Assembly: GCA_031430435.1 (NCBI GenBank)
Contig: JANPBM010000024.1
Location: 21,490-85,489, forward strand
Source: JANNVK01 sp031430435
GTDB taxonomy: Bacteria > Acidobacteriota > Blastocatellia > Pyrinomonadales > Pyrinomonadaceae
Direction of reading: 5' to 3'
DNA length: 64,000 bases
The notes beneath the pieces were generated by a model. That model did no database searches, was not told where the DNA came from, and saw only the letters and a program-made list of their open reading frames with translations. The stretch's first letter is position 1. The number at the start of each line of letters is the position of its first letter. The translations under genes and the position numbers were made by a program. This document shows positions 24,665 through 32,841 of this stretch, in pieces.

Positions 24665-26335
24665 TTAGTCTTTGTCTAATTTCTCTTGAACCATTTTCTT
24701 GACGATAATGTCTGTGTGCGACGGCACAATTTCCCAAGCAATTTCACGCACCACATTATCGCTAAGTCTTTCCATCACTCGGTTTACGATAACTTCAATC
24801 AGTTCTTCGCTGACTTCGAGTTTCTCTTTTGCAACTTCTGAAACAACCGTTGACGCGATGAAACCGGGAATCGAAACAATACTTTCAGGCGATTTAGCGG
24901 TTTCGACAAAATCGGCTTGCTGAGGTTCCGCAACCTCAGATTCGGTTGGTTCTTCTACTTTTTCAACAATTTCGTTTGATTCGACAATTCCGGCATCTTC
25001 AATAACTTCGGCAAACTCTTCTTTTTCGACTTCTTCGACAATCTCATCCGACTCTTGAACTGTTTCAATTTCTGTCGCCGGTAAATCGACAAACTCGGCT
25101 TCTCGAATTTTTGTTTCAAGGCTTTCTTCTTCCGGCGGTGAAACTATCGCAAAATGTTTGCTGTCATCGTAATCCGGCGTTTCTGCAACTACTTGAGACT
25201 TAGTAAAATCAGGCGTTTCAATTAAATCCCAATCGGCGGCAGAATTTTGCTCGTGATCCATATTGATAATAAAATCTTCTTCGCGCGGAGCAATTTCAAG
25301 CAAATCTTGTTCGTCCAAAGTTAAAATCGAAGCCTGTTCAGGCAATGAAACTTCATTCAATTTAACCGGATTTTCAACGATAACTTCGTCCGATTCCAAC
25401 GATGCAGGTTCATCCTTTTTATCGACTGTCATGGCTTCGCAGTCAATATTTGAACCGATAATTTCCATTTTATGTTCAATCGGAATATACGGTTTTGGTT
25501 CTTCGGTTTCGTGTTCGATCGGAATGTACGGTTTCAGCTCTTCGGTTTCGTGTTCGATCGGAATGTACGGTTTCAGCTCTTCCGTTTCGTGTTCGATCGG
25601 AATGTACGGTTTCAACTCTTCCGTTTCCGTGTAAGTTTCAACCGATTGATGATATTCGATTTCCGCTTCGCTTTCTTCTGCTCGATTTTGAACTTCGTCC
25701 AATTTCTCGTCATCAACCGTCCCGATTTCAGTCGGAGTTTCCGTTTCAAATCTCGGTACTTCGTCTGCCGTAAAAGCCGGAAAGCGACTGGTTTGAATCA
25801 TCTCGTCATCGTCTGTAACATCGCCGAAATCACTTGTTTCCGCTTGAACCGAATAATCTTCGAGCGTGTCGGCGAATTTGTCGGTAACCGGCAAAATCAT
25901 TTCGGGCGTATTTTCGACCTTGATTTCAGGTTTTACGGCGGCAACGTAGCCATTTGTCTTTTCCGCGTTGAGCAAAGTTGTTACTTTTTGGACAAGTTGG
26001 CGAATTGACTGAAAAGGCTTGGTTAAATAATCGTCGGCGCCGACCCGTTTGGCTTCTTCTTCGTCGAAAGGTTCAAACGAACCGACCAATAAAATAACCG
26101 GTGTGTGGCTTAAAGCCGGATTATTTCGCAGGTTTTCGCAAATTTGATAGCCGTTTAAACCCGGCATATTTACGTCCACCATAATCAAATCAGGCGAGGT
26201 TTCGAGGATTTTTTCCATTGCCGAATCACCGTCGCCGACGGAAATTACTTCAATTCCTTCATCTGCGAAAGTAAGGTTGACGACCTTTTGGATTGTAACT
26301 GAATCGTCTGCTAAGAGTAGTTTTTGCTTTGACAC
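24665..26335 (-). CDS. Response regulator with long acidic, repeat-containing C-terminus
   Basis: About 556 residues from the GTG at 26335, chosen because AAGGAG lies nine bases upstream and gives the natural start SKQKLLLADDSVTIQKVV; an ATG at 26356 is the alternative. Residues about 1-125 are a REC domain with the phospho-acceptor Asp in MVDVNMPG and KPF at the end. The rest is a long Glu-rich, low-complexity tail with four tandem copies of the 13-residue unit ETEELKPYIPIEH and a C-terminal amphipathic region. No DNA-binding domain, so it acts by protein contacts. It resembles PilG/FrzZ-like output proteins in gliding or pili systems, but this is only an analogy. Confidence 0.85.
   Translation of the reverse strand: MSKQKLLLADDSVTIQKVVNLTFADEGIEVISVGDGDSAMEKILETSPDLIMVDVNMPGLNGYQICENLRNNPALSHTPVILLVGSFEPFDEEEAKRVGADDYLTKPFQSIRQLVQKVTTLLNAEKTNGYVAAVKPEIKVENTPEMILPVTDKFADTLEDYSVQAETSDFGDVTDDDEMIQTSRFPAFTADEVPRFETETPTEIGTVDDEKLDEVQNRAEESEAEIEYHQSVETYTETEELKPYIPIEHETEELKPYIPIEHETEELKPYIPIEHETEEPKPYIPIEHKMEIIGSNIDCEAMTVDKKDEPASLESDEVIVENPVKLNEVSLPEQASILTLDEQDLLEIAPREEDFIINMDHEQNSAADWDLIETPDFTKSQVVAETPDYDDSKHFAIVSPPEEESLETKIREAEFVDLPATEIETVQESDEIVEEVEKEEFAEVIEDAGIVESNEIVEKVEEPTESEVAEPQQADFVETAKSPESIVSIPGFIASTVVSEVAKEKLEVSEELIEVIVNRVMERLSDNVVREIAWEIVPSHTDIIVKKMVQEKLDKD
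25474..25629 (-). repeat. Four tandem 39-bp units inside the response-regulator gene
   Basis: Four 39-bp units, encoding about 13 residues each (ELKPYIPIEHETE). The last two or three differ by only a few bases, so amplification is recent. The unit length is a multiple of three, so the reading frame stays open and the copy number can vary. Confidence 0.85.
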
Positions 26336-26433
26336 CAAATTTTGCTCCTTGTTCATCAGACTTACTGAACACTTTATTTTTGTGATTCTTTCGTGAAAAT
26401 ACTGTTTATTCGGCAAAGAGTTTTAGCTGGAAA

Positions 26434-26835
26434 TTACTCGCTGCCGCGTTGCACTAACATCCGAAGCATCACTTGTAACTGGCTCGGAGTAAATGGTTTG
26501 GGTAGAAACACAACCGCTCCGGCAGAAAAACTTTCGCCTGACAAACGAGGGTTTTGTTCAGCCGTCATCATAATAATCGGAATGTTCATCAACTTTTTTT
26601 CCGATTTCATATATTTTGCGAGTTCCGTGCCTTGAATATAAGGCATCACCACATCAAAAACAGCAACCGCAAACTGCTCGCCCGATTGCAAAATTTTATA
26701 GGCTTCACGTCCGTCGCGGGCAAGTATGACCCGATGCCCGTCTTTTTCAACGATTGCTTGCACAAATCGTAAAATTGCCGGATCGTCATCCGCCACTAAA
26801 ATCTGCAACTTTCCGTTTTGTTGTCCTGCATCCAT
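26434..26835 (-). CDS. Single-domain response regulator (CheY-like)
   Basis: 133 residues consisting of one REC domain. The acidic pair is ADDDP, the phospho-acceptor Asp is in AVFDVVMPY, the Thr is in MMTAEQN, and the Lys is in LPKPF. No output domain, so it signals by contact with other proteins. The gene begins 27 bases after pdxA on the same strand and ends about 100 bases before the larger response regulator, so pdxA and both regulators may be one unit. Confidence 0.9.
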   Translation of the reverse strand: MDAGQQNGKLQILVADDDPAILRFVQAIVEKDGHRVILARDGREAYKILQSGEQFAVAVFDVVMPYIQGTELAKYMKSEKKLMNIPIIMMTAEQNPRLSGESFSAGAVVFLPKPFTPSQLQVMLRMLVQRGSE

Positions 26836-26861
26836 AAATTATATCGCTAAACCAAAATGTT

Positions 26862-27905
26862 TTAACTCGTAATTCTAACACTATTCGGCTGAAAATTTAA
26901 TCGTCTCGAGTAAGTTTTTGAAAGTTTCGCCGCTAATTTTATTGCCGTTGTCATACTTTGACTTTCCGCAATGTTTTTTCCGGCAATATCGAAAGCCGTG
27001 CCGTGGTCAACCGAAGTGCGCACGAAAGGCAAACCGAGCGTAACATTTACCGAATCGCCAAAGGAAAGACATTTGACGGCAATCGTTGCTTGGTCGTGAT
27101 AACAAGCGATAACCGCATCAAATTCGCCGCGAAAACCGCGTAAATAAATTGTGTCGGCAGAAAAAGAACCTTGCACGTCAATCTCAAACTTTTCACGACA
27201 TTCGATAATGGCGGGATTCATCTCGGCGTTTTCTTCGGAGCCGAACATTCCGCCTTCGGAGGCGTGCGGATTTACTCCCGCAACCGCGATTTTCGGCTTT
27301 TTGCCCAATAAAAAAGACAATTCGCGATGTGTCAATTTTATCAAATCCGTCAATTTATCTTTTTTGACAAGTTTTAATGCGTCGAGCAACGAAAGATGCG
27401 TAGAAAGCAAAACAACGCACATATTTCCCGCAAAAAACGACATTGCAAACTCTTTTGTGCCGGTCAGATACGCCAGAAATTCGGTGTGTCCTTGAAAATC
27501 ATAACCGCCGAGCGAAAGAGATTTTTTGTTAATCGGAGCCGTCGAGATTGCATCGATTTCTTGTGCCGAACAAAGCCTGACGGCAGTTTCGATATATTCG
27601 CCCGAAGCCTTTCCCGCAACCGCCGATTCTTTACCGAACTCGACCTCTTCATTTATATTCGCTAAATCATAAATGATTGTTTTATCGGAATTTTCCGGAA
27701 TTTTATCGCCGTTTTTAACAACTCGAAAATCAGCCGGCAACCCCGAACTTTTCGCTGTTTTCGTCAACAAATCGGCATCGCCGATGATAATCGGCAGACA
27801 AAATTCATGCAGAGTTTTGTCGGCAACGGCTTTCAAGACAACTTCAGGTCCGATGCCGGCAATGTCGCCGATGGTGATTCCTATTTTTTTTTGATTTTCT
27901 GACAA
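26862..27905 (-). CDS. pdxA: 4-hydroxythreonine-4-phosphate dehydrogenase
   Basis: 347 residues. Diagnostic segments include ITIGDIAGIGPEV, the metal-binding HTEFLAYLTG, STHLSLLDAL, AVAGVNPHASEGGMFG, and CYHDQATIAVK. It is an NAD-dependent Zn enzyme in the DXP-dependent route to pyridoxal phosphate. Start is a TTG (MSENQKK), directly after a terminator hairpin for ftsZ. Relatives acting on tetronates (PdxA2/DtnK type) are similar, but the length and the single copy suit PdxA. Confidence 0.92.
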   Translation of the reverse strand: MSENQKKIGITIGDIAGIGPEVVLKAVADKTLHEFCLPIIIGDADLLTKTAKSSGLPADFRVVKNGDKIPENSDKTIIYDLANINEEVEFGKESAVAGKASGEYIETAVRLCSAQEIDAISTAPINKKSLSLGGYDFQGHTEFLAYLTGTKEFAMSFFAGNMCVVLLSTHLSLLDALKLVKKDKLTDLIKLTHRELSFLLGKKPKIAVAGVNPHASEGGMFGSEENAEMNPAIIECREKFEIDVQGSFSADTIYLRGFRGEFDAVIACYHDQATIAVKCLSFGDSVNVTLGLPFVRTSVDHGTAFDIAGKNIAESQSMTTAIKLAAKLSKTYSRRLNFQPNSVRITS

Positions 27906-27927
27906 TGTAAATTTATTCTGAACAAAT

Positions 27928-27980
27928 AAAATAATAGAAAGTTGTTTGCATTTTGAAACGCAACAACTTTCTATTATTTT
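27928..27980 (-). terminator. ftsZ terminator hairpin
   Basis: A 19-bp perfect stem (AAAATAATAGAAAGTTGTT at 27928-27946 and its complement at 27962-27980) with a 15-base loop lies 17 bases after the ftsZ stop. T-rich sequence follows on the minus strand. It probably ends the dcw transcript. Confidence 0.85.
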
Positions 27981-27997
27981 GAACTTCTCTGCTGAAA

Positions 27998-29119
27998 CTA
28001 ATCCGCTTTACGCCGAATAAAGGTCGGAATATCAAAATTATTACCTTTTATCGGTTGCTCCGACGGTGAATAGTTCGGCTGAAAAATCGGCTGACTGCCG
28101 ACGGCAATCGTTTCGTTATAAACCGATTCTCCGCTTGCCATTGCTTCGGTTTTATCAAAACCCGTGGCAATTACCGTAATTTTCACCTCGTCTTCCATAT
28201 CTTCGCTGATAACCGTCCCGAAGATAATATTGGCGTGTTCGCTGGCTTCGCTTTGAATCAATTCGATTGCCGCTTCGATTTCGTCCAACGGCATATCCGC
28301 CGAACCTGTAATGTTAATCAGAGCGCCGCGAGCGCCTTTAATCGAGTTTTCTTCAAGCAGTTTCGAGTCAATCGCCATTTTCATTGCTTTGACCGCCGCT
28401 CCGTCGCCCCTCGCGTGTCCAACGCCCATCAACGCGATTCCCATTCCTTTCATAACCGTCCGCACATCGGCAAAATCAAGGTTAATCATGCCCGGAATCG
28501 TAATCAAATTACTGATGCCTTGCACAGCTTGAAGCAAAACATTATCGGCGCGAAGAAAGGCTTCGGTAATCGAAATTTTTTCTTCGACTTCTTTCAACTT
28601 TCCGTTCGGAATGGTGATAATCGTATCAACCGAGCCGCGAAGTTCGGCTAAACCGCGTTCGGCTTTAAGCATTCTGGCTTTTCCTTCGACCGGAAAAGGC
28701 TTTGTTACAACAGCGACCGTCAAACAATCGAGTTCCATCGCCAATGCGGCAATTACCGGAGCAGCGCCTGTTCCCGTTCCGCCGCCGAGTCCCGAAGTTA
28801 CAAAAACCATATCGGCGCCTTCTAAAACTTCGATGATTTTTTCGGTGTCTTCCATCGCCGCTTCGTGTCCGACATTCGGGTCGGCTCCTGCACCGAGTCC
28901 GCGTGTCAGACGACTTCCGAGTTGTAATTTAATCGGAGCTTTTGAGTGGTTGAGTGCTTGCACATCGGTATTGGCAACAATAAATTCAACACCTTTTATA
29001 CCTGCTTCAATCATCCGATTGATAGCATTTCCCCCGCCGCCGCCAACTCCGATCACCTTTATTCTCGCCCCTGTGATCGGTGGTTCATCCAAATACATTT
29101 TGATTCCGCTATTATTCAT
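27998..29119 (-). CDS. ftsZ: Cell division protein FtsZ
   Basis: 373 residues. The GTP-binding signature GGGTGTGAAPVIA, the N-terminal GGGGGNAINRMI, and the T7 loop NLDFADVRTVM are all present. A C-terminal linker precedes the conserved FtsA/ZipA-binding tail DIPTFIRRKAD. FtsZ polymerises into the Z-ring. It is last in the minus-strand dcw cluster; 170 bases separate it from ftsA, and this gap has a repeated GTGCTTAAG word and may hold its own promoter. Confidence 0.98.
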   Translation of the reverse strand: MNNSGIKMYLDEPPITGARIKVIGVGGGGGNAINRMIEAGIKGVEFIVANTDVQALNHSKAPIKLQLGSRLTRGLGAGADPNVGHEAAMEDTEKIIEVLEGADMVFVTSGLGGGTGTGAAPVIAALAMELDCLTVAVVTKPFPVEGKARMLKAERGLAELRGSVDTIITIPNGKLKEVEEKISITEAFLRADNVLLQAVQGISNLITIPGMINLDFADVRTVMKGMGIALMGVGHARGDGAAVKAMKMAIDSKLLEENSIKGARGALINITGSADMPLDEIEAAIELIQSEASEHANIIFGTVISEDMEDEVKITVIATGFDKTEAMASGESVYNETIAVGSQPIFQPNYSPSEQPIKGNNFDIPTFIRRKAD

Positions 29120-29227
29120 AATGAAGACCTTTTTAGTCTAACAATTTTTTTGGTTTATAATCTAAATTTGTTCTAAAACTTTTTATAACAAGCAATTCGT
29201 GATGAAAAATGCTTTTTAACTAGATAT

Positions 29228-29255
29228 AGTGCTTAAGGTGCTTAAGCATACTACG
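29228..29255. promoter_or_regulatory. Repeated GTGCTTAAG word in the ftsA-ftsZ gap
   Basis: GTGCTTAAGGTGCTTAAGC: two tandem copies of GTGCTTAAG, nine bases apart in start. The same word recurs at 45296 (GTGCTTAAA) and 45465 (GTGCTTAAG) upstream of rsmH. It could be a regulator site shared by the two ends of the division cluster, or chance in AT-rich DNA. Confidence 0.35.
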
Positions 29256-29289
29256 ATTTGTGCATAAAAATCTAGTCAAGATATTAAAT

Positions 29290-30519
29290 TTATCTGAATT
29301 TTTCACGAAAATTTTCAAACCATCTTGCTACTCGTTGTGTCGGGGATTTTCCGCCGAAATTATCGTCGCGGACTTGCGTTCGCATCGATGAAATCGCCAG
29401 TCCGCAGGCAACTGCCCATTCGGGGCTTTGAATGTTGTCGAGCAAGCCGCTAAATCGTTTTTTTTCTATCAAACCTACTCGCGTCGGGGCATCAAAGACT
29501 TGTTCGGCGAGTTCAACTAAGCCGCGCAGGATTGAACTTCCGCCCGTTAAAACCACGCCGCTTGAGATTTGATAACCTGCGCGACGAACTTCTTGGGCAA
29601 TATGTTGTAAAAGTTCAACTGCTCTTGCTTGCATAATATCGCATAAAATCTCTTTTGATAAATGCCGAACTTCGTTTCTTCCGACCGGCGTAATTTCGAT
29701 AATTTGCTGTTTTTCATCGGCGTTCATCATAAAATTTGCAACACAGCCGTAATCGAGTTTAATGCGTTCCGCCTCCGGAATCGAAACGCGAAGTCCGTGA
29801 GCAATATCCTTGGTAAAATTCGATCCGCCGAACGGAAAAACCGCCGTGTGCTGAACCGCGCCGCGTCCGAAAATCATCAAACTTGTGATTTCCGCTCCCA
29901 TATTGACGATGGCGCAGCCGTATTCTTTATCGTCGTCGGTGAGTGTGGCTTCTGCCGCCGCGAGCGGTTCAAGCATCATATATTCAATTTCCAAACCCGC
30001 CCGATGAATGGCTTTCAGCGTATTTTGTCTGCCCGCGCCCGGACTTATGACAACGTGAACTTTGCTTTCCAATCTGGCTCCGTGCATTCCGATCGGTTCG
30101 ATAATTCCGTCTTGTCCGTCAATAATAAATTCTTGCGGAATACGATCGACAATTTCCCAACCTGCCGGAAGCTGCATCGCCGACGCTGATTCTATCGCCC
30201 GTTCAACGTCTTCGTTCAAAATTTCTTTTTCTGCCCCCGCAACGGCAACCACGCCGTTTTTGTTTTCACCTTGCAAATGTTCGCCCGAAAGATTAACCGT
30301 CGCGGTCTGAATTTCTAAACCGCTCATCTTTTCGGCATCTTCAATCGCTTTTTTGATTGCTTCGACGACGCTTTCGGTTGTCGCCACAATTCCGCGACGC
30401 ATTCCGCGAGATTCGGATTGCCCGATTCCGACAATATTCATCGCTCCGTTGTCTGATGGTTCACCTATCACGCAACGAACTTTGCTTGTCCCAATGTCTA
30501 AACCGACTGCTTGTATCAT
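29290..30519 (-). CDS. ftsA: Cell division protein FtsA
   Basis: 409 residues of the actin/Hsp70 fold: VGLDIGTSKVRCVIG, INLSGEHLQG (SHS2/1C domain) and TGGSSILRGL (ATP-binding). The C-terminal WFENFREKFR is a short amphipathic helix that ties FtsA to the membrane. FtsA links FtsZ to the membrane and recruits the late divisome. Its start is followed upstream by a heptad-repeat hairpin before ftsQ. Confidence 0.97.
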   Translation of the reverse strand: MIQAVGLDIGTSKVRCVIGEPSDNGAMNIVGIGQSESRGMRRGIVATTESVVEAIKKAIEDAEKMSGLEIQTATVNLSGEHLQGENKNGVVAVAGAEKEILNEDVERAIESASAMQLPAGWEIVDRIPQEFIIDGQDGIIEPIGMHGARLESKVHVVISPGAGRQNTLKAIHRAGLEIEYMMLEPLAAAEATLTDDDKEYGCAIVNMGAEITSLMIFGRGAVQHTAVFPFGGSNFTKDIAHGLRVSIPEAERIKLDYGCVANFMMNADEKQQIIEITPVGRNEVRHLSKEILCDIMQARAVELLQHIAQEVRRAGYQISSGVVLTGGSSILRGLVELAEQVFDAPTRVGLIEKKRFSGLLDNIQSPEWAVACGLAISSMRTQVRDDNFGGKSPTQRVARWFENFREKFR

Positions 30520-30524
30520 ATTTT

Positions 30525-30593
30525 CAGTTGTCAGTTATCAGTTATCAGTTATCAGCCGTTTTTTGTTGACCGGTAACTGTTGACTGCTAACTG
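30525..30593. repeat. Heptad-repeat hairpin between ftsQ and ftsA
   Basis: Left arm: CAGTTGTCAGTTATCAGTTA and on, near-heptameric copies of CAGTTAT up to 30555. Right arm 30574-30593 is the inverted counterpart (TAACTGTTGACTGCTAACTG), with about 18 bases of loop. The right arm overlaps the end of ftsQ: the last codons and the stop are part of the element. Confidence 0.8.
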
Positions 30594-31399
30594 TTTTTAT
30601 ATCGGACAATCGGATTTCCGCCCGATGAGATTAACGATTCAATCTGTTGTTTTTTGTCTGAAATTGCAGATAACGCCAAGTTCAAACGTTTGCCGAAATC
30701 TTTGTTTCCGAGTCTGACGGGAATTTCGTCAATCATCGCCACCAAATCGTTTTCGTCTTCTAAAGAGATGGAGCCGATACGATTGGCGATGCTCAAATCT
30801 TGCCACTCTTTTAATGCGTTGGCGTAAATTTCCAAACGTTTTTTATTTCTTTCATTTTGGCTCGAATCCCAATTTCGCAAAAAATACGGCGGACGAGTTT
30901 CGGTTCTGCCGATTTGCGACAAAATAACCGCGTCTTTATCGACCCAATAATCGATTGAATCTCTGCGGACAACCGCAAAAGCCTCACGTTCGTCCACACG
31001 GACGCGCAAACCGTCGGGCAACACACGCGAGACAACCGCATTTTTGACGAACGCAAATTTCTCTATCTCCTGCTTTATTTCCGAAATATCGGCATTCCAG
31101 ACACCTTTTGTCGCTTTGCTTTTGACAATTTCGACCACTTTGTCTTTCGGCACGCGATTTGTCCCGCGAATATCGATTTTCGCTTCTTCCAAATCAAAAA
31201 AGGTTGAAGCCGTTACTGTTCGATAACCTAAAAAAAGCATATAAAACAGACAAATACTCAAGCCGAAGATAAAAACCGCCGGCACTAAATACTTGGCGAG
31301 TTGCGAATTGTGCGATTTCGCTCGAACGCTTGTTTGCCGCGTGTTTCTCGCCATACTCGTTTTACGTTTAGTCGTCCGTTTAATTGGTGTTTTATTCAT
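30587..31399 (-). CDS. ftsQ: Cell division protein FtsQ/DivIB
   Basis: 270 residues. A charged cytoplasmic tail of about 35 residues is followed by one transmembrane segment (YLVPAVFIFGLSICLFYMLFL) and a POTRA domain (FFDLEEAKIDIRGTNRVPKDKVVEI), then the beta domain typical of FtsQ (PDGLRVRVDEREAFAVV and DKDAVIL). FtsQ links early and late divisome parts as a complex with FtsB and FtsL. The C-terminus has been shaped by the repeat element behind it. Confidence 0.93.
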   Translation of the reverse strand: MNKTPIKRTTKRKTSMARNTRQTSVRAKSHNSQLAKYLVPAVFIFGLSICLFYMLFLGYRTVTASTFFDLEEAKIDIRGTNRVPKDKVVEIVKSKATKGVWNADISEIKQEIEKFAFVKNAVVSRVLPDGLRVRVDEREAFAVVRRDSIDYWVDKDAVILSQIGRTETRPPYFLRNWDSSQNERNKKRLEIYANALKEWQDLSIANRIGSISLEDENDLVAMIDEIPVRLGNKDFGKRLNLALSAISDKKQQIESLISSGGNPIVRYKNS

Positions 31400-31443
31400 T
31401 TAGTTTACCTCTGTTTTAATTAGTCGGCAGTTAAAGTCTGCCT

Positions 31444-32835
31444 TTACTGCTTTTCGCCAACCTGCAACGCTTCCACAATTTTGTCCGAAAGCGTCGTAAT
31501 CGTTCCCGCGCCAAGCGTGATAACTAAATCATTTTCTTGCAAATACGGCATAACTTTTTCGACCGCAGTTTCTACACTGCCGATATAATTTGCGTTTTTA
31601 TGTCCGTAAAGTTTGATATTTTCGGTTAAAATCTCCGCCGTAATTCCTTCAATCGGCGATTCGCTGGCGGCATAAATATCGGTAATAAAAAGTAAATCCG
31701 CGTTATTAAATGCTAACGCAAATTCGTTCATCAATTCCTGAGTTCGCGAATATCGGTGCGGTTGGAAAATTACAACCGTACGTTTGCCGATCGAGCCGCG
31801 TTTCGCCGCGTCCAAAGTCGCCAAAATCTCGGTCGGATGATGTCCGTAATCGTCAACAACCGAAACTCCTTTCACTTCACCTTTGAGCTGAAAACGGCGA
31901 TTTGCGTTTTTGAATGTGGTAAACGCTTCGGCAATTAAATTAAATTCCACATCAAGTTCCAAAGCTACGGCAGTTGCCGCCAAAGCATTATAAACATTGT
32001 GTTTACCGGGAACAGGCAAATTTATTTGTCCGAGTATTTCGCTTCCGCGTTGCACCGTAAAAGTCGAACTGAACCCGTCGTTATAAACAATGTCGTGAGC
32101 GGAAACATCAGCTTGTGCCGTTAATCCGTAAGTTACGCGGCGGCGTTTGATTCGCGGAATAATCAGTTGAACATTCGGATCGTCGAGACATAAAATTGCC
32201 GCGCCGTAAAACGGAACCTTGTTGATAAAATCGGTAAAACATTGAACGACATCTTCCATTCCTTTGTAAGATTCCATGTGTTCTTTATCAATGTTGGTAA
32301 CAACGGCAACGGTCGGATAAAGCATCAAAAACGAACGATCTGATTCATCGGCTTCGGTAACAAACCAATCACTTTGACCCAATCTCGCATTTGAACCGAG
32401 CGTGTCAACAATTCCGCCGACAACCGTCGTCGGATCAACGCCCGCGTGTCCTAAAACTGTCGCAACCATCGAAGTTGTCGAGGTTTTTCCGTGCGTTCCC
32501 GCGACCGCGACCGCGTAAGGTTTGAGCGTCATCAGTTCCGCCAACATTTCTGCACGCGGAATAATCGGAATACTGCGTTCGCGTGCTTCGATAATTTCCG
32601 GATTGTCGTCTTTTGCGGCAGAAGTGTACACGCAAACTTGGGCATCGGCGACATTTTCCGCCGCGTGACCTTCGTAAATTGTCGCGCCGAATAACTCAAG
32701 CCGATCGGTATTACGAGATTTTTTCAAATCCGAACCCGAAACTTGAAAGCCGAGATTGCACAGCACTTCCGCGATGCCGGACATTCCGATACCGCCGATG
32801 CCGATAAAATGAACTCTTTTTACATGACGAAACAT
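31444..32835 (-). CDS. murC: UDP-N-acetylmuramate-L-alanine ligase
   Basis: 463 residues. Rossmann start HFIGIGGIGMSGIAEV, ATP P-loop AVAGTHGKTSTTSM, the second-domain YGHHPTEI and IFQPHRYSRTQ. It adds L-Ala to UDP-MurNAc using ATP, in the cytosol. Its ATG lies only six bases after the stop of the restriction-modification gene that is inserted between it and murG. Confidence 0.97.
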   Translation of the reverse strand: MFRHVKRVHFIGIGGIGMSGIAEVLCNLGFQVSGSDLKKSRNTDRLELFGATIYEGHAAENVADAQVCVYTSAAKDDNPEIIEARERSIPIIPRAEMLAELMTLKPYAVAVAGTHGKTSTTSMVATVLGHAGVDPTTVVGGIVDTLGSNARLGQSDWFVTEADESDRSFLMLYPTVAVVTNIDKEHMESYKGMEDVVQCFTDFINKVPFYGAAILCLDDPNVQLIIPRIKRRRVTYGLTAQADVSAHDIVYNDGFSSTFTVQRGSEILGQINLPVPGKHNVYNALAATAVALELDVEFNLIAEAFTTFKNANRRFQLKGEVKGVSVVDDYGHHPTEILATLDAAKRGSIGKRTVVIFQPHRYSRTQELMNEFALAFNNADLLFITDIYAASESPIEGITAEILTENIKLYGHKNANYIGSVETAVEKVMPYLQENDLVITLGAGTITTLSDKIVEALQVGEKQ

Positions 32836-32841
32836 AGTTTC

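Noticed and set aside
25263..25634. Plus-strand frame with a repeating Gly/Phe/Ser pattern
   Set aside because: Antisense of the tandem repeat in the response regulator; the repetition is inherited from that gene.
28611..29141. Long open frame on the plus strand opposite ftsZ
   Set aside because: It is antisense to a conserved gene and the translation is Pro/Ser-rich noise from codon bias.
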